A DNA stretch of 64,000 bases from Chloroflexota bacterium (GCA_009841405.1 VXLV01000124.1:106292-170291); one strand, 5' to 3'; positions 44,958 through 54,021 are shown, counted from the stretch's first letter. The notes: generated by a model from the sequence alone, not told the origin. A program made the numbers and translations.

Positions 44958-45995
44958 ATGGAATATCGATCACTGGGCCGCACTGGCGTAATGGTCAGCG
45001 AACTCTGTCTCGGCTGCATGAACTTCGGCTCGCCAACGCCGGAAGCCGAGTCCTTCGACATGATTGACCGCGCCATCGACGCCGGCGTCAATTTCCTCGA
45101 TACCGCCAACGTCTACGGGGCTGGCGGCAGCGAAATCGTCGTAGGACGGGCGCTCAAGCGCAATGGCAAACGCAACCGCATCGTTCTCGCCACCAAAGTC
45201 CACGGCCGCATGGACGAGGATGACATCCTGGCCGCTGGCAACAACCGCCGCCATATCATCCAGCAGTGCGACGCCTCGCTTAAGCGCCTGCAGACCGACT
45301 ACATCGACCTCTATCAGTTGCATCGTCCTAACCCGGAGATTCCCATAGACGAAACGCTGCGCGCGCTCGACGACCTGATCCGCGCGGGCAAAGTCCGCTA
45401 TATCGGGACCAGCACTTTCCCGTCCTGGCGCGTTATGGAGTCCTTCTGGGTCGCCAAGGAACTGGGGCTGAACCGCTTCGTCAGCGAGCAGCCGCCCTAC
45501 CATTTGCTCGACCGCAGCATCGAGCGCGAGATGATCCCGATGGCGCAAAGCTACGGCCTGGCTATCATTCCCTGGTCGCCGCTGGCGCGCGGTTTCCTGG
45601 CCGGCCGGTACAAGCGCGGCGAGCCAATCCCGGGCGAAAGCCGTTTCGGTCGTGATTCCGGGCGCGGCGCGGCGAACATTCGCCGGCGCGACCAGCACTT
45701 CACCGATCTCGGCTTTGGCGTGCTCGAGCTGGTGCAGGCCATCGCGCAGGAGAAAGGCTGCAGCGCCAGCCAGGTGGCGCTCGCCTGGGTGAACAGCAAG
45801 CCCGGCATCACCAGCCCAATCATCGGCCCGCGCACGCTGGCGCACCTCGACGACAATCTCGGCGCGATCGGCGTCGAAATCAATGACGAAGATCATGCGC
45901 GGCTGGATGCCCTGGCCGAGCCGGAACGCGCGACCGTGCCCTACTATCACGGCAACATGGTCAACTTCAAGCCCAACGAATACGCCTGGATCTGA
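44958..45995 (+). CDS. aldo/keto reductase
   Basis: 345 residues from ATG 44958 (AGGGGAGCAG upstream); the frame is open 8 codons further. MEYRSLGRTGVMVSELCLGCMNFG is a classic start of the YajO/Tas-type group. The catalytic tetrad is present: Asp and Tyr in LDTANVYGAGGSE, Lys in VLATKVHG and His in LYQLHRPNP. SQVALAWVNSKPGITSPIIGPRTLAHLDDNL is the NADP-binding end. Cytosolic NADPH-dependent carbonyl reductase; substrate unknown. Repeat palindromes follow the gene. Confidence 0.94.
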   Translation: MEYRSLGRTGVMVSELCLGCMNFGSPTPEAESFDMIDRAIDAGVNFLDTANVYGAGGSEIVVGRALKRNGKRNRIVLATKVHGRMDEDDILAAGNNRRHIIQQCDASLKRLQTDYIDLYQLHRPNPEIPIDETLRALDDLIRAGKVRYIGTSTFPSWRVMESFWVAKELGLNRFVSEQPPYHLLDRSIEREMIPMAQSYGLAIIPWSPLARGFLAGRYKRGEPIPGESRFGRDSGRGAANIRRRDQHFTDLGFGVLELVQAIAQEKGCSASQVALAWVNSKPGITSPIIGPRTLAHLDDNLGAIGVEINDEDHARLDALAEPERATVPYYHGNMVNFKPNEYAWI

Positions 45996-46076
45996 TTGGC
46001 GCGGAATTCTTACCACAGCCGTGCGCGAGTCAACTCTGCTCACGCAAATTCATGAACCCCAAAACCTGTCGAATGT

Positions 46077-46153
46077 TGTAGGGGCGAGCCGGTGGCTCGC
46101 CCGTTGCATTACGACCTACACAGGCGCGGGAGACTCACAGAGTCGCCCCTACA
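46077..46153. repeat. intergenic palindromic repeat (GGGCGA/TCGCCC type)
   Basis: GGGCGAGCC-GGT-GGCTCGCCC at 46082-46102 is a perfect 9-bp hairpin. The whole element is bounded by an 11-bp inverted repeat TGTAGGGGCGA (46077-46087) and TCGCCCCTACA (46143-46153). Related copies lie at 49677, 54477, 60799 and 63881. Confidence 0.75.
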
Positions 46154-46205
46154 GCCGACTTACTGATGGCGTTCGCGCAAATGCAAGCGCAGCGTGGGAA
46201 TGGCC

Positions 46206-47639
46206 TTAGTGGGCCGTCTCTTTCTTGATCGCCGCCAGCCGCGTGAATTCGTCCCGCGATTTGTAGAAGTCATCCAGCGGGTAGCAGCCGGATACCATGC
46301 CGTTGCGCGGCGCCGTTGTGCAGTCGCTGAAGGTGCGGCAGATTCGCTTGCGCTGCAAGGGCCGGGCCGCCAGCAGATCGGCCGGCAAATCGGGGTAGCT
46401 GAGCGCCATCCGCCCCAAGCCGACAAAATCGGTCATCCCCGCGCGCACGGTGGCCTGCGCTACGTTGGGTAGCCAGTCTTGCAAGTAGGAGTAGCCCGAA
46501 CCCACTATCGTCAGGTCGGGAAAAGCGGCCTTCAACGCGGCGGTGATATTGATCTGGCGCGCCACGCCAACGAGGGGGTCTTCCGGCAGCGCGTAACCAT
46601 CGGAGGGCGGGAAGATCGCCGGCCGCTGAATATGAAAATTGTAGTAAGGGCTGCCCGCCGTAATGCAAACCAGTCGAATGCCCAGCTCGCGCAAAAGCGC
46701 CAGAAAGCGCGCGGGCTCTTCCAGGTCACAGCCGGTTCCCGTACCATCGCCGCCGAATGCGTAGGGGTATCGCGGACCGGGAAATGGCGCCGGCTCGCCA
46801 ACGCTGTCCGGCCCTGGGCGGAAGGGCGCCCAGTCCAGGGCGCTCAAGCGCACGCCGATATCCAGCCCGGGCGCCGCGCTGCGCGTCTTCGCCACAGTCT
46901 CCCGCAGGAAGCGCGTCCGGTTCTCGAAGCTCCCGCCATAGCGGCCCGGCCGGTCCACCGCGCTCAAGAACTCATGCCCCAGATAACCGTGACAGTGCTT
47001 GATATCGACGAAGTCGTAACCGGCTTGTTGCGCCAGGGCCGCCGCCCGCCCAAAGTCATCGATCAGCCGCCCAATGTCTTCATCGGTCATGACACAGGCG
47101 TCGTCGGCCAACCCGAACTTTTCGTCCAGTATGGGATGACGATACAGCGCCAGCGGTTCCAACCGCGCGCTGTTCGGCCGGCAGAAGCGGCCCGAGTGCG
47201 TCAGTTGCAAGCCGATGAGCAGATCGTCGGCGGCGCCAAAGCGCTCGGCATGCGCATCCGCCAGCGCGCGGCGCAAGCTTGACAGGCTGCCGGCGGTATC
47301 GTCGTTGATCACCAGTTGGCGCGCGTTGGCGCGGCCGTCGTGCCGCACAGCGACCGCTTCCCCGCCCCAAATCAGCTTGGCGCCGCTGCGGCCGAAACGC
47401 TGCCAGCGCCGGCGAGTCAAGTCCGAGGGATGGCCGTCCGCAGTCCCGTCCCAGCCTTCCATCGGCAGGATCGCAAAGCGATTCGTCAGCTGCCTGTCGC
47501 GGTAGACGTACGAGCGAGCCAGCGGCGATTCTTCACCATCCAGGGCCACAGCATCAACCGGAAGGGATGCGCCCACTGCCTCGCAGTAGTCCGTGAACTG
47601 TTCATAGCTGCGCAGTTGCGCCACCCGCCGGATTGCCAT
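46206..47639 (-). CDS. NADH:flavin oxidoreductase (old yellow enzyme family)
   Basis: 477 residues. Single TIM barrel binding [23 protein letters not shown] (first strand), [23 protein letters not shown] with the HSGR motif, [19 protein letters not shown] (substrate His pair region), [20 protein letters not shown], and the FMN phosphate-binding VGSGYSYLQ and [16 protein letters not shown]. The C-terminus carries several Cys ([24 protein letters not shown]), as in clostridial-type enoate reductases with a 4Fe-4S cluster, but the classic CxxC spacing is not clear and no second FAD domain follows. ATG 3 bp after the DapA-like gene. Substrate is an unknown enone or amine. Confidence 0.87.
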   Translation of the reverse strand: MAIRRVAQLRSYEQFTDYCEAVGASLPVDAVALDGEESPLARSYVYRDRQLTNRFAILPMEGWDGTADGHPSDLTRRRWQRFGRSGAKLIWGGEAVAVRHDGRANARQLVINDDTAGSLSSLRRALADAHAERFGAADDLLIGLQLTHSGRFCRPNSARLEPLALYRHPILDEKFGLADDACVMTDEDIGRLIDDFGRAAALAQQAGYDFVDIKHCHGYLGHEFLSAVDRPGRYGGSFENRTRFLRETVAKTRSAAPGLDIGVRLSALDWAPFRPGPDSVGEPAPFPGPRYPYAFGGDGTGTGCDLEEPARFLALLRELGIRLVCITAGSPYYNFHIQRPAIFPPSDGYALPEDPLVGVARQINITAALKAAFPDLTIVGSGYSYLQDWLPNVAQATVRAGMTDFVGLGRMALSYPDLPADLLAARPLQRKRICRTFSDCTTAPRNGMVSGCYPLDDFYKSRDEFTRLAAIKKETAH

Positions 47640-47642
47640 TGG

Positions 47643-48614
47643 CTAGCCCTCATGCAATACGCCGAGGCGCTCGGCGATATCGCGCAGGATCGCGACATCG
47701 CTTTCGGGGCGGCGCGGAGAATCGCGATGCGTCTGGTCGGACTTGATCCAGCCGCGCAGCTTCAGGAATTGCGCCGCTGAATGCTTGTATGCGGGCACAG
47801 GCGGCCGGAAGGCCAGGAATCCGAGATATTGCAGCAAGTCGTTCAGCTCGTAAAAGGCCGGATCGCCCGCAAGCCACATGGCATCGCGCCGAGCGAAAAG
47901 ATCGGGCGCGAAGGTGCTCAGCCCCAGCAGGTAATCGCTGCCGTAGATAACCATGTCCACCGCCAGGTCATTGCCGGTGAAGACTTTGAAGTCGGGCCGC
48001 GCGCTGTCGCGCAGGCGGATTCGCTCCCATTCCAACTGCCGGCTGAGCGACGAGTGTTTGGCGCCTATGCAAGCGGGAATCTCCATCAATCCGGCATAGG
48101 TCTCAAGGTCATAGATGGCGCCAAAGGGCGCGAACATCTGTCCCAGCTCAAAGGCGATGAAGCCGTCCGTGCGCGCGGCGACTGTCTCGTAAGCGCGCAC
48201 GATATCGGCGCCCGCCTGCCCCGTCAGCCCATACGACTGGAAGACGATGGGCGTCCCGCCAAATCGCTGGATGCTCTCGACTTGTTGGAAGTAGGCGTCG
48301 GCGTTGAAGCCGTCGCCGGGCTCATCAGCCACAAAGGCGCCAGCCACGTAGCCAGCGCCGCCCAACACTTCCTGGGTCAAACGCAACACTTGCTGGCGCT
48401 GCTCCTCGCTGATCAAATTGGCGAAGCCGGTATCCATATTTACGGCCGGCGTCAAACCCGCTTCCGCCGTGCGCCGGACATGATCCGCCAGCCCATTCCA
48501 GTCTATTTCGAGTGCCTCTGTGAAAGGCAGCAATATGGCCGAGATACCGGTGATCTTGCGGCACGGGCGGATCATCGCGCGCGGGTCGATTTGTATGAGA
48601 ACTTGCTGATTCAT
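47643..48614 (-). CDS. dihydrodipicolinate synthase family protein
   Basis: 323 residues from ATG 48614 (AAGGATAGTTG upstream). DapA/NanA-type barrel: [34 protein letters not shown] at the start, then [23 protein letters not shown] in place of the usual 'G.TGE...Ls..E...v', [10 protein letters not shown], and the Schiff-base Lys in [11 protein letters not shown] (about residue 181). FKVFTGND is the family 'v..G.D' loop. The pocket Thr-Thr pair of true DapA is absent, so the substrate is a different 2-oxo acid or aldol. Likely co-transcribed with the enoate reductase-like gene that follows after 3 bp. Confidence 0.88.
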   Translation of the reverse strand: MNQQVLIQIDPRAMIRPCRKITGISAILLPFTEALEIDWNGLADHVRRTAEAGLTPAVNMDTGFANLISEEQRQQVLRLTQEVLGGAGYVAGAFVADEPGDGFNADAYFQQVESIQRFGGTPIVFQSYGLTGQAGADIVRAYETVAARTDGFIAFELGQMFAPFGAIYDLETYAGLMEIPACIGAKHSSLSRQLEWERIRLRDSARPDFKVFTGNDLAVDMVIYGSDYLLGLSTFAPDLFARRDAMWLAGDPAFYELNDLLQYLGFLAFRPPVPAYKHSAAQFLKLRGWIKSDQTHRDSPRRPESDVAILRDIAERLGVLHEG

Positions 48615-48738
48615 CAACTATCCTTTGCGTAATTCGCGTGGGAGTCTCAACTGCCTTTGATCAGGACGGCGCCAGGCTCAAGCCAGGAGTTTGACGCGAT
48701 CAGCGGCCAAATGCAAGCGGAACCGCACGCTGCGCAAT

Positions 48739-49509
48739 CTATTCATTCGCCGGTGAAATGCGGTCTACCGGCCGGATGTTGAAACGCGGCTTCTCTTTTA
48801 ACAGGCCGATGTCCACGCCGTCACGGGTTGCGCGCACATCGTCGCGATGGAATTGCACGGCGTAGCCCAGGCGCGGCTGGTCGCTGCTGTTGGCGCCGGA
48901 GCCATGCAGGGTCAAGCGGGTAAAGGCGATTGCGTCGCCGGGCATCATGCGAATCGGCAAGAAGTCCTCCGGCTCTACCGCCACGGTGCGATGGCCGTCA
49001 CGGTCTTCGCTTTCCACCGGGTCGAATGTGCCCTGCAGGTGGGTGGCCGGGGCGACTTGCAGGCAGCCATTTTCGGGCGACATCTCGCCCAGGGCGAACC
49101 AGATGTTGATGCCCGGCCCGTCAAAGCGCGTGTATTGATTGTCCTGGTGGAAATGGAAGCGGCCGCCGCCACCCCCGCTCTTGACGGCCGTGAACGGCAG
49201 GTAGAGAGTGGACGACCCGCCCATCAGCCGCGAGGCGATTCGCAGCAGGCGCTCGCTGTGAATCAGGCGCTCCAGCGCGCTGCCGGCCAGGTATTGGCTG
49301 CTCTGACGCAGCTTGTCCTTTGAGCTGCTGGCCCGGGACAAGTCCGCGCGCGAAACGCCGAGCCCCTCCATCACCTGTAGCACATCCTGCGACAGGCGCT
49401 CCGCCGCGTTTCGGCTGATCAAGCCCGGCAGAGCAAGGTAGCCGAACGCGTTGTAGAACTTGACTTCATTTTCGGACAACTCACCATAGCGCAAGATTTC
49501 TTTTGTCAT
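48739..49509 (-). CDS. phytanoyl-CoA dioxygenase family protein (minus-strand copy)
   Basis: 256 residues from ATG 49509; I put the start there because MTKEILRYGELSENEVKFYNAFGYLAL is a family-like opening. The open frame runs 75 codons further upstream through a repeat. Fe(II)/2-oxoglutarate oxygenase: RFHFHQDNQYTRFDG gives the HxD pair, PENGCLQVAPATH follows, and LHGSGANSSDQPRLGYAVQFH gives the distal His and Arg. Hydroxylates an unknown small molecule. It is first of the minus-strand trio with the DapA-like and enoate-reductase-like genes, with 124 bp to the next. A second member of the family lies divergently at 49858. Confidence 0.9.
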   Translation of the reverse strand: MTKEILRYGELSENEVKFYNAFGYLALPGLISRNAAERLSQDVLQVMEGLGVSRADLSRASSSKDKLRQSSQYLAGSALERLIHSERLLRIASRLMGGSSTLYLPFTAVKSGGGGGRFHFHQDNQYTRFDGPGINIWFALGEMSPENGCLQVAPATHLQGTFDPVESEDRDGHRTVAVEPEDFLPIRMMPGDAIAFTRLTLHGSGANSSDQPRLGYAVQFHRDDVRATRDGVDIGLLKEKPRFNIRPVDRISPANE

Positions 49510-49857
49510 CGGCGTCTCGCTTTTCTCACCTGGCGGAAGCGGCTGACACGGAGTCCGTCGCGGGCACAGGCGCATCGCAAACTTGGCGATACTTGGCTTT
49601 GCATATAATATCATTGAATCGCACTGCAAGCGGTATAGATGTAGTTCCAAGTTTGTCATGCGAAAAAATGGCAACTGGTAGGGGCGAGTCTGTGAATCGC
49701 CCACCGGAAAACTGTGAGGTTTTGGGCGACACACAGTGTCGCCCCTACAATCGACTTCATTTCTGAATTCTCATTACTTTGTTGGAACAACTTCTATGCT
49801 CTTTGTGATAAGCATTTGCGCGACTAAATTGCACTTTCTCACTACGCGGAAGAGACC
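49510..49857. repeat. divergent intergenic stretch with GGGCGA/TCGCCC repeat
   Basis: The gap between the two divergent dioxygenase genes has no supported gene. GTAGGGGCGA (49678-49687) and TCGCCCCTAC (49739-49748) form an inverted pair bracketing about 50 bp, with inner GGGCGAC and GTCGCCC halves. Promoters for both directions should lie here, but none stands out. Confidence 0.6.
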
Positions 49858-50742
49858 ATGAAGGTAAGATTCGGGTATCGCGATCTTGAGTTTCCCAGCG
49901 GCGAACTCAGCCCGCTGCGGGAGAGCAACGACGCCCTTGGCGATGCGCGGGGGCTGTGGCGGCGTCTGGACGACGACGGCTATTTGCTCGTGCGCGGGCT
50001 GATCGAGCGGGAGGCGGTCCTGGCCGCTCGCGAAGTGGTGCTAAATCACATGCGCGAACAGCAAGTCTTGCTGCCTGACGCGCCGGTGCTGGAAGGCGTC
50101 ATGCCACAGGGCGGACGCAACGTCCGCATGATGGGCGGCAGCGGCATCGCCCACCACCCGGCCGTCCTGGACGTGCTGGAGAGCCCCGCCCTCTTCGCGC
50201 TCTTCGAGCGGCTCTTCGGCGAGCCGGCGCTGACCTTCCCGTTCAAGTGGCTGCGCGCAGTCGGCAACGAAGAATACACCGGCGCGCACTTTGATTATGT
50301 TTACATGGGCCGCGGTTCCAGCAATCTCTTCACCGTATGGATTCCATTTGGCGATCTGACCATCAGGCAGGGCACGCTGGCGATCTGCCGCGGCTCCCAC
50401 AAGCTCGACAGCTTCGCGCGCATCCGCGACACCTACGGCCGCATGGATGTCGACCGCGATGGCATCAGCGGCTGGTTTGAGCGCGACCCGATGCAGATTG
50501 TCGAGCGCTTCGGCGGGCAGTGGCAAGGCGGCGACTACTATGCCGGCGATGTGATCACCTTCGGGATGCACACCATGCACGCGTCCACCACCAATCTCAC
50601 CAACCGCTTCCGGCTGAGCTGCGATGTGCGTTTTCAGCCGGCCGCGGATCCGGTTGATGAGCGTTGGAAACGCGGCGGCAGCGGGCACTACGGCGAAGAG
50701 CGGCGCGATATGGAATCGGCGCGGGCGGAATGGGGCGTGTGA
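49858..50742 (+). CDS. phytanoyl-CoA dioxygenase family protein (plus-strand copy)
   Basis: 294 residues. GGAAGAGACC precedes the ATG. Fe(II)/2OG oxygenase fold: YTGAHFDYVYMGRGSSNLFTVWIPFGDLT with HxD (about 142-144), LAICRGSHK, and GDVITFGMHTMHASTTNLTNRFRLSCDVRFQ with the distal His and the 2OG-binding Arg. Longer than its neighbour and only distantly similar to it, so the two are not recent duplicates. It leads a plus-strand series with the creatininase-like, PanE-like and SDR genes. Confidence 0.9.
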   Translation: MKVRFGYRDLEFPSGELSPLRESNDALGDARGLWRRLDDDGYLLVRGLIEREAVLAAREVVLNHMREQQVLLPDAPVLEGVMPQGGRNVRMMGGSGIAHHPAVLDVLESPALFALFERLFGEPALTFPFKWLRAVGNEEYTGAHFDYVYMGRGSSNLFTVWIPFGDLTIRQGTLAICRGSHKLDSFARIRDTYGRMDVDRDGISGWFERDPMQIVERFGGQWQGGDYYAGDVITFGMHTMHASTTNLTNRFRLSCDVRFQPAADPVDERWKRGGSGHYGEERRDMESARAEWGV

Positions 50743-50798
50743 GCTCGCGATCAATTCGCTGATGTCAAATCGACACATTAGGAGAAAGCCGGCTGACT

Positions 50799-51500
50799 AT
50801 GCTGATTTCCCAAATGAACTGGATGCAAGTGGAGCAATACCTCGAAAGCGACGACCGCTGCATATTGCCGACCGGCAGCACCGAGCAGCACGCCTACCTC
50901 AGCTTGAGCGTGGACACGATACTTTCGGCGCGGCTGGCGGAAGAGGCGGGCGAATTGGCAGGCGTGCCGGTGTATCCCGCCCTGCCTTATGGGCTGGCGC
51001 AGCAATGGACGGCCTTCCCCGGCACCGTCACGCTGCGCGTCCAGACCTATTTGGCGATGATTCGCGATGTGCTGGACAGCATTCGCCGCGCCGGCTTCCG
51101 GCGAATTCTGCTGGTCAACGGACACGGCGGCAACGCCCCGGCCCAGGGCATGCTGCGCGAATGGATGATGGACAACCCCGACAGCACCGTCAAATGGCAC
51201 AACTGGTACAACGCGCCCAAGACCTGGGCCAAGGTGCTGGAAATCGATCCGATCGGCTCGCACGCCTCCTGGATGGAAAATTATCCCTGGACGCGGCTGG
51301 ACGGCGTGACGCTGCCGGCCGAGCGGAAAGCGCAGACCGACCTCGACAAGCTGCCGCTGCTCACACCACAGCAGACGCGCGAGCAGCTGGTTGACGGCAA
51401 CATGGGCGGCTACTATCAACGTCCGGACGCGGACATGCTGGCGATATGGCAAGTAGCTGTGGCGGAGACTTGCGCCCTGCTCGAAGGAGACTGGGGCTGA
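50799..51500 (+). CDS. creatininase family amidohydrolase
   Basis: 233 residues. DDRCILPTGSTEQHAYLSLSVDTI (metal Glu and His, with the second Asp in VDT), YGLAQQWTAFPGTVTLR, ILLVNGHGGNAPA (the conserved NGHGGN, with His) and DPIGSHASWMEN (Ser-His-Ala, with the further Glu in 'HAsw.ET/E'). Metal-dependent cyclic amide hydrolase fold; MftE (mycofactocin) and FAPy deformylase are other members. The substrate here is unknown. The ATG follows a TTAGGAGAAAGC stretch and its stop overlaps the next ATG by one base. Confidence 0.9.
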   Translation: MLISQMNWMQVEQYLESDDRCILPTGSTEQHAYLSLSVDTILSARLAEEAGELAGVPVYPALPYGLAQQWTAFPGTVTLRVQTYLAMIRDVLDSIRRAGFRRILLVNGHGGNAPAQGMLREWMMDNPDSTVKWHNWYNAPKTWAKVLEIDPIGSHASWMENYPWTRLDGVTLPAERKAQTDLDKLPLLTPQQTREQLVDGNMGGYYQRPDADMLAIWQVAVAETCALLEGDWG

Positions 51501-52507
51501 TGACAATCTTGATTTGGGGGGCCGGCGCCATCGGCGGAACGCTGGGCGCTTATTTGATTCGCAGCGGACACGATATCCACTTCGTCGACGTCGTCGAGGA
51601 ACATGTCGCGGCGATTAATTCGGCCGGCCTGACGATCACCGGGCCGGTAGACGAGTTTTCGCTTGAGGCGAGCGCAAGCCTACCCGCGGATGTGCGGGGA
51701 CAATTCGAGACGATTCTGCTCTGCACAAAGTCACAGCATACGCGCGAAGCGACACTGGCGCTTGCGCCATTCCTGGCTGATGAGGGATTTGTCGTGTCGG
51801 TCCAGAACGGCCTGAACGAGCTGATCATCCGGGACATCATCGGCGCCGAGCGGACCGTGGGCAGCTTCATCAACTTCAGCGCCGACTATCATGCGCCTGG
51901 CGAGATCCTCTTCGGTGGGCGCGGGGCGGTCGTCATCGGCGAACTGGATGGCGTCATCAGCGAGCGGCTCCAGCGAATGCACGCGATTTTGCGCGACTTC
52001 GACGAGAATGCGCAGATGACCGGCAATATTCTCGGCTACCTCTGGGGCAAAGAAGCCTACGGCGCGATGCTCTTCGTTTCGGCGCTCACGCACCAATCCA
52101 TCGCCGAAGCGCTAGCGGACCACCGCTATCGGCGACTATATGTCCGCGCGGCGCAGGAGGTCTTGCAGTTGGCCGACCGGCTGGGCATTGAGGCCTACGG
52201 CTTTAACGGATTTGAGCCCAAGGTATTCCTGGCCGAGTACGGTGACGGAATTCATGAGTCGCTTGACGCGCTGTCAGCGTTCAACAAGCTGTCGGCCAAG
52301 ACGCATAGCGGCATCTGGCGCGACCTGGCGGTGCGCAAACGGGAGACCGAGGTGGTCATGTACGAGCCGCTGTTGGCGCAGGCCGCGGCCATCGGAGTCG
52401 AGATGCCGCTGACGCGCGGCTGGATGGGCATGATTCGCGAGATCGAAGACGGCGCGCGCGAGCAGCGCCTGGCCAACCTAGACGAACTGAAAGCGGCATA
52501 CTTATGA
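51500..52507 (+). CDS. 2-dehydropantoate 2-reductase family protein
   Basis: 335 residues from ATG 51500 (TGATG overlap with the previous gene). ILIWGAGAIGGTLGAYLIRSGHDIHFVD is the NADP Rossmann motif; LLCTKSQHTREATLALAPFL and VVSVQNGLNELIIRDIIGAERTVG are PanE/ApbA signatures. The C-terminal helical domain has LWGKEAYGAMLFVSALTHQSIAEAL (in PanE the conserved Lys lies in 'KL..N...N'; here WGKEAYG), and K-T-H-S-G-I-W-R-D-L near the end. So a ketopantoate-reductase-like enzyme with probable different substrate, given its neighbours. Ends in a 4-bp ATGA overlap with the SDR gene. Confidence 0.88.
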   Translation: MTILIWGAGAIGGTLGAYLIRSGHDIHFVDVVEEHVAAINSAGLTITGPVDEFSLEASASLPADVRGQFETILLCTKSQHTREATLALAPFLADEGFVVSVQNGLNELIIRDIIGAERTVGSFINFSADYHAPGEILFGGRGAVVIGELDGVISERLQRMHAILRDFDENAQMTGNILGYLWGKEAYGAMLFVSALTHQSIAEALADHRYRRLYVRAAQEVLQLADRLGIEAYGFNGFEPKVFLAEYGDGIHESLDALSAFNKLSAKTHSGIWRDLAVRKRETEVVMYEPLLAQAAAIGVEMPLTRGWMGMIREIEDGAREQRLANLDELKAAYL

Positions 52508-53274
52508 AAATCCGATTTGACGGCAAAACCGCCATCGTCACCGGCGCGGCGCACGGCTTCGGGCGCGCCATCGCCCGGGCCTTCGCCGAGCGGGGCGCGT
52601 CGGTCTGGGCTTGTGATGTGATTGAAGACGAATTGCAGGATACCCAGCGGCTCTGCCAACGGCTGGACGGCGAATGTCGTGTCCGAGTCGTCGATGTACG
52701 GGATCGGGCGGCGGTTCGTGAGTTCGTCGCTGAGGTCGTGGCGCAGGACGGGGCTGTCCAGATCCTGGTCAACAACGCCGGCGGCGTGCTGGGCCAGGTC
52801 GGGCGGCCGCTGGAAGAGATCAGCGAAGCGGACTGGGACAGCATCTTCGAAGTTAATGCGCGCGGCGCGTTTTACTTCGCGCAGGCGGCAGCGCCGAGCA
52901 TGAAAGCGCAGCGCTACGGCCGGATCGTCAACATCTCCAGCGGGGCCGGGCTTGGCGTCAGCCTGACCGGGATCCAGGCTTACGCCGCGTCCAAGGCGGC
53001 GCAGATCGGCTTGACGCGGCAGCTCGCGCATGAGCTGGGCGCCTGGGGCATCACCGTGAACAATATCGCGCCGGGTTTCGTCCTGTCCAACCCCAACTCC
53101 ATCCGCCAGTTCGAGTCCTACGGCGAGGAGGGCCAGCGCGCGCTGGTAGCGCGATTCGCGCTGAAGCGGCTCGGCGCGCCGGAAGACATCGCGCATGGCG
53201 TGCTCTTTTTCGCGTCGGACTATGCCGGCTGGATCACTGGACAAGTGCTGTCGGTTGACGGCGGTCGGCTGTGA
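52504..53274 (+). CDS. short-chain dehydrogenase/reductase
   Basis: 256 residues. NADP-binding TGAAHGFGRAIARAFAERGA (13-31; TGxxxGxG type), NNAGG (about 92-96), catalytic Ser in VNISSGAG and the YxxxK pair in QAYAASKAA, and the tail GWITGQVLSVDGGRL. Intact classical SDR, like 3-oxoacyl reductases and sorbitol-type dehydrogenases. Overlaps the PanE-like gene by 4 bp (ATGA). Last in the dioxygenase-creatininase-PanE-SDR series, which therefore probably forms one catabolic or modification pathway. Confidence 0.93.
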   Translation: MKIRFDGKTAIVTGAAHGFGRAIARAFAERGASVWACDVIEDELQDTQRLCQRLDGECRVRVVDVRDRAAVREFVAEVVAQDGAVQILVNNAGGVLGQVGRPLEEISEADWDSIFEVNARGAFYFAQAAAPSMKAQRYGRIVNISSGAGLGVSLTGIQAYAASKAAQIGLTRQLAHELGAWGITVNNIAPGFVLSNPNSIRQFESYGEEGQRALVARFALKRLGAPEDIAHGVLFFASDYAGWITGQVLSVDGGRL

Positions 53275-53683
53275 CGCGGCGCGGGCCAGGGAGCGCTTGA
53301 CTCAAGGCTCTATCGATCACCACAGTCTGTAGCTCTCGTTCGCCTTACGCATTCATACGGCGCGGATTGATGAATATCAGGGAGTTACGATGCTTGCAGA
53401 GTTGGAAGCTGATCTTTCACCGCAGGAGCACGGAAGTCGTTCCAAGCAAGTCATGAGAATGTTGATGCGCCACAGTTTTACGCCATCCCCCGGCCCCTTC
53501 TCGCCATCTCTATGGCGAGCATCCAGCAAGCTAGGGAAGGGGAGCGCGTCTGGCGAGCCAGATCTTCGCACGACTAACTTGATACTGCTGAAGTAGTTCC
53601 CTGAAAGCAATGCAAGATCTCAAGCTTATGTACCAAAGCGCCACAGGGCGGGACGAAAAAGCCAGCCGCGATCAAATTGAGAT
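53275..53683. other. non-coding stretch with small hairpins and a gene-like remnant
   Basis: No full gene is supported. ATG 53390, after a GGGAG site, opens a frame whose first 30 codons look coding (MLAELEADLSPQEHGS) but which then runs into low-complexity Pro/Ser-rich sequence formed by repeats, ending at 53596. Hairpins TCGCCAT/ATGGCGA (53501-53518) and TCTGG/CCAGA (53549-53562) lie in that part. It could be a gene cut by a repeat insertion. Confidence 0.35.
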
Positions 53684-53842
53684 TTACCGTTCTATACGTC
53701 CGCCTTCCCATTCAACGAGTGCAGTGGTCAAGGCGTGGATTTCCGCGACCTGTACCTCGACCAGCTTCAGCCTGTGATGAAGCCATATCAGCGTCCACCA
53801 CAAGATGAATAAAAGCGCGATTGTCAGAACACGGCATTTCAT
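53684..53842 (-). CDS. 52-residue one-helix membrane protein
   Basis: Not long enough for most gene finders. ATG 53842 overlaps the TGA of the zinc-ribbon gene in ATGA, the usual sign of translational coupling. A single hydrophobic helix follows (about residues 5-21, VLTIALLFILWWTLIWL, Trp-rich), then HHRLKLVEVQVAEIHALTTA and an acidic end (LVEWEGGRIER). The C-terminal part could form an amphipathic helix. No family recognised. Coding is supported by the overlap, the helix and normal codon use, not by homology. It probably functions with the zinc ribbon upstream and may be controlled by the divergent XRE gene. Confidence 0.55.
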   Translation of the reverse strand: MKCRVLTIALLFILWWTLIWLHHRLKLVEVQVAEIHALTTALVEWEGGRIER

Positions 53843-54015
53843 GCAAATGCAATCTTAGGATCGACACAGCAATACGGACAAGTGACAGCCGGAATTTCAG
53901 GCAGGACGGTTTCTCTAATTGTTCCCCAGCAGGAAGGGCAAGGCGCGTATTGTAATCTCCGGCATTCATTGATTATAGACCGATAGTCTATGGAATGGCA
54001 AATGTTCTTTTCCAT
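53839..54015 (-). CDS. 58-residue zinc-ribbon protein
   Basis: The frame starts at ATG 54015, inside the inverted repeat, and an in-frame TAG at 54019-54021 prevents any longer form. The protein has two Cys knuckles, APCPSCWGT (C26, C29) and TCPYCC (C46, C49, plus C50), 17 residues apart, the pattern of a zinc ribbon, after a short N-terminus with C6 and C18. No ribosome site is seen, so the message may be leaderless. It overlaps the membrane peptide gene by 4 bp and lies 10 bp from the divergent XRE start. I do not recognise the family; small zinc ribbons with a following membrane peptide are a plausible regulatory or redox sensor pair, but that is inference. Confidence 0.55.
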   Translation of the reverse strand: MEKNICHSIDYRSIINECRRLQYAPCPSCWGTIRETVLPEIPAVTCPYCCVDPKIAFA

Positions 54016-54021
54016 AGACTA
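53975..54021. promoter_or_regulatory. operator-like inverted repeats between the zinc-ribbon and XRE genes
   Basis: TAGTCTATGGAA (53984-53995) and TTCCATAGACTA (54010-54021) form a perfect 12-bp inverted repeat around a 14-bp spacer. A second symmetric site, ATAGAC-CGATA-GTCTAT, lies at 53975-53991 and shares a half-site with it. The start codon of the zinc-ribbon gene is inside the right arm and the XRE start is 5 bp beyond it, so binding here would block both. The GAC...GTC core resembles the C-boxes bound by restriction-modification controller proteins. Confidence 0.6.

Noticed and set aside
46077..46153. Insertion sequence ends
   Set aside because: The 11-bp inverted ends bracket under 80 bp with no transposase; similar copies are all short, so this is a palindromic intergenic repeat.
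53712..53969. 85-codon minus-strand frame in the regulator gap
   Set aside because: It runs in another frame across the zinc-ribbon and membrane-peptide genes; those two explain the region better by their overlap, Cys pattern and hydrophobic helix.
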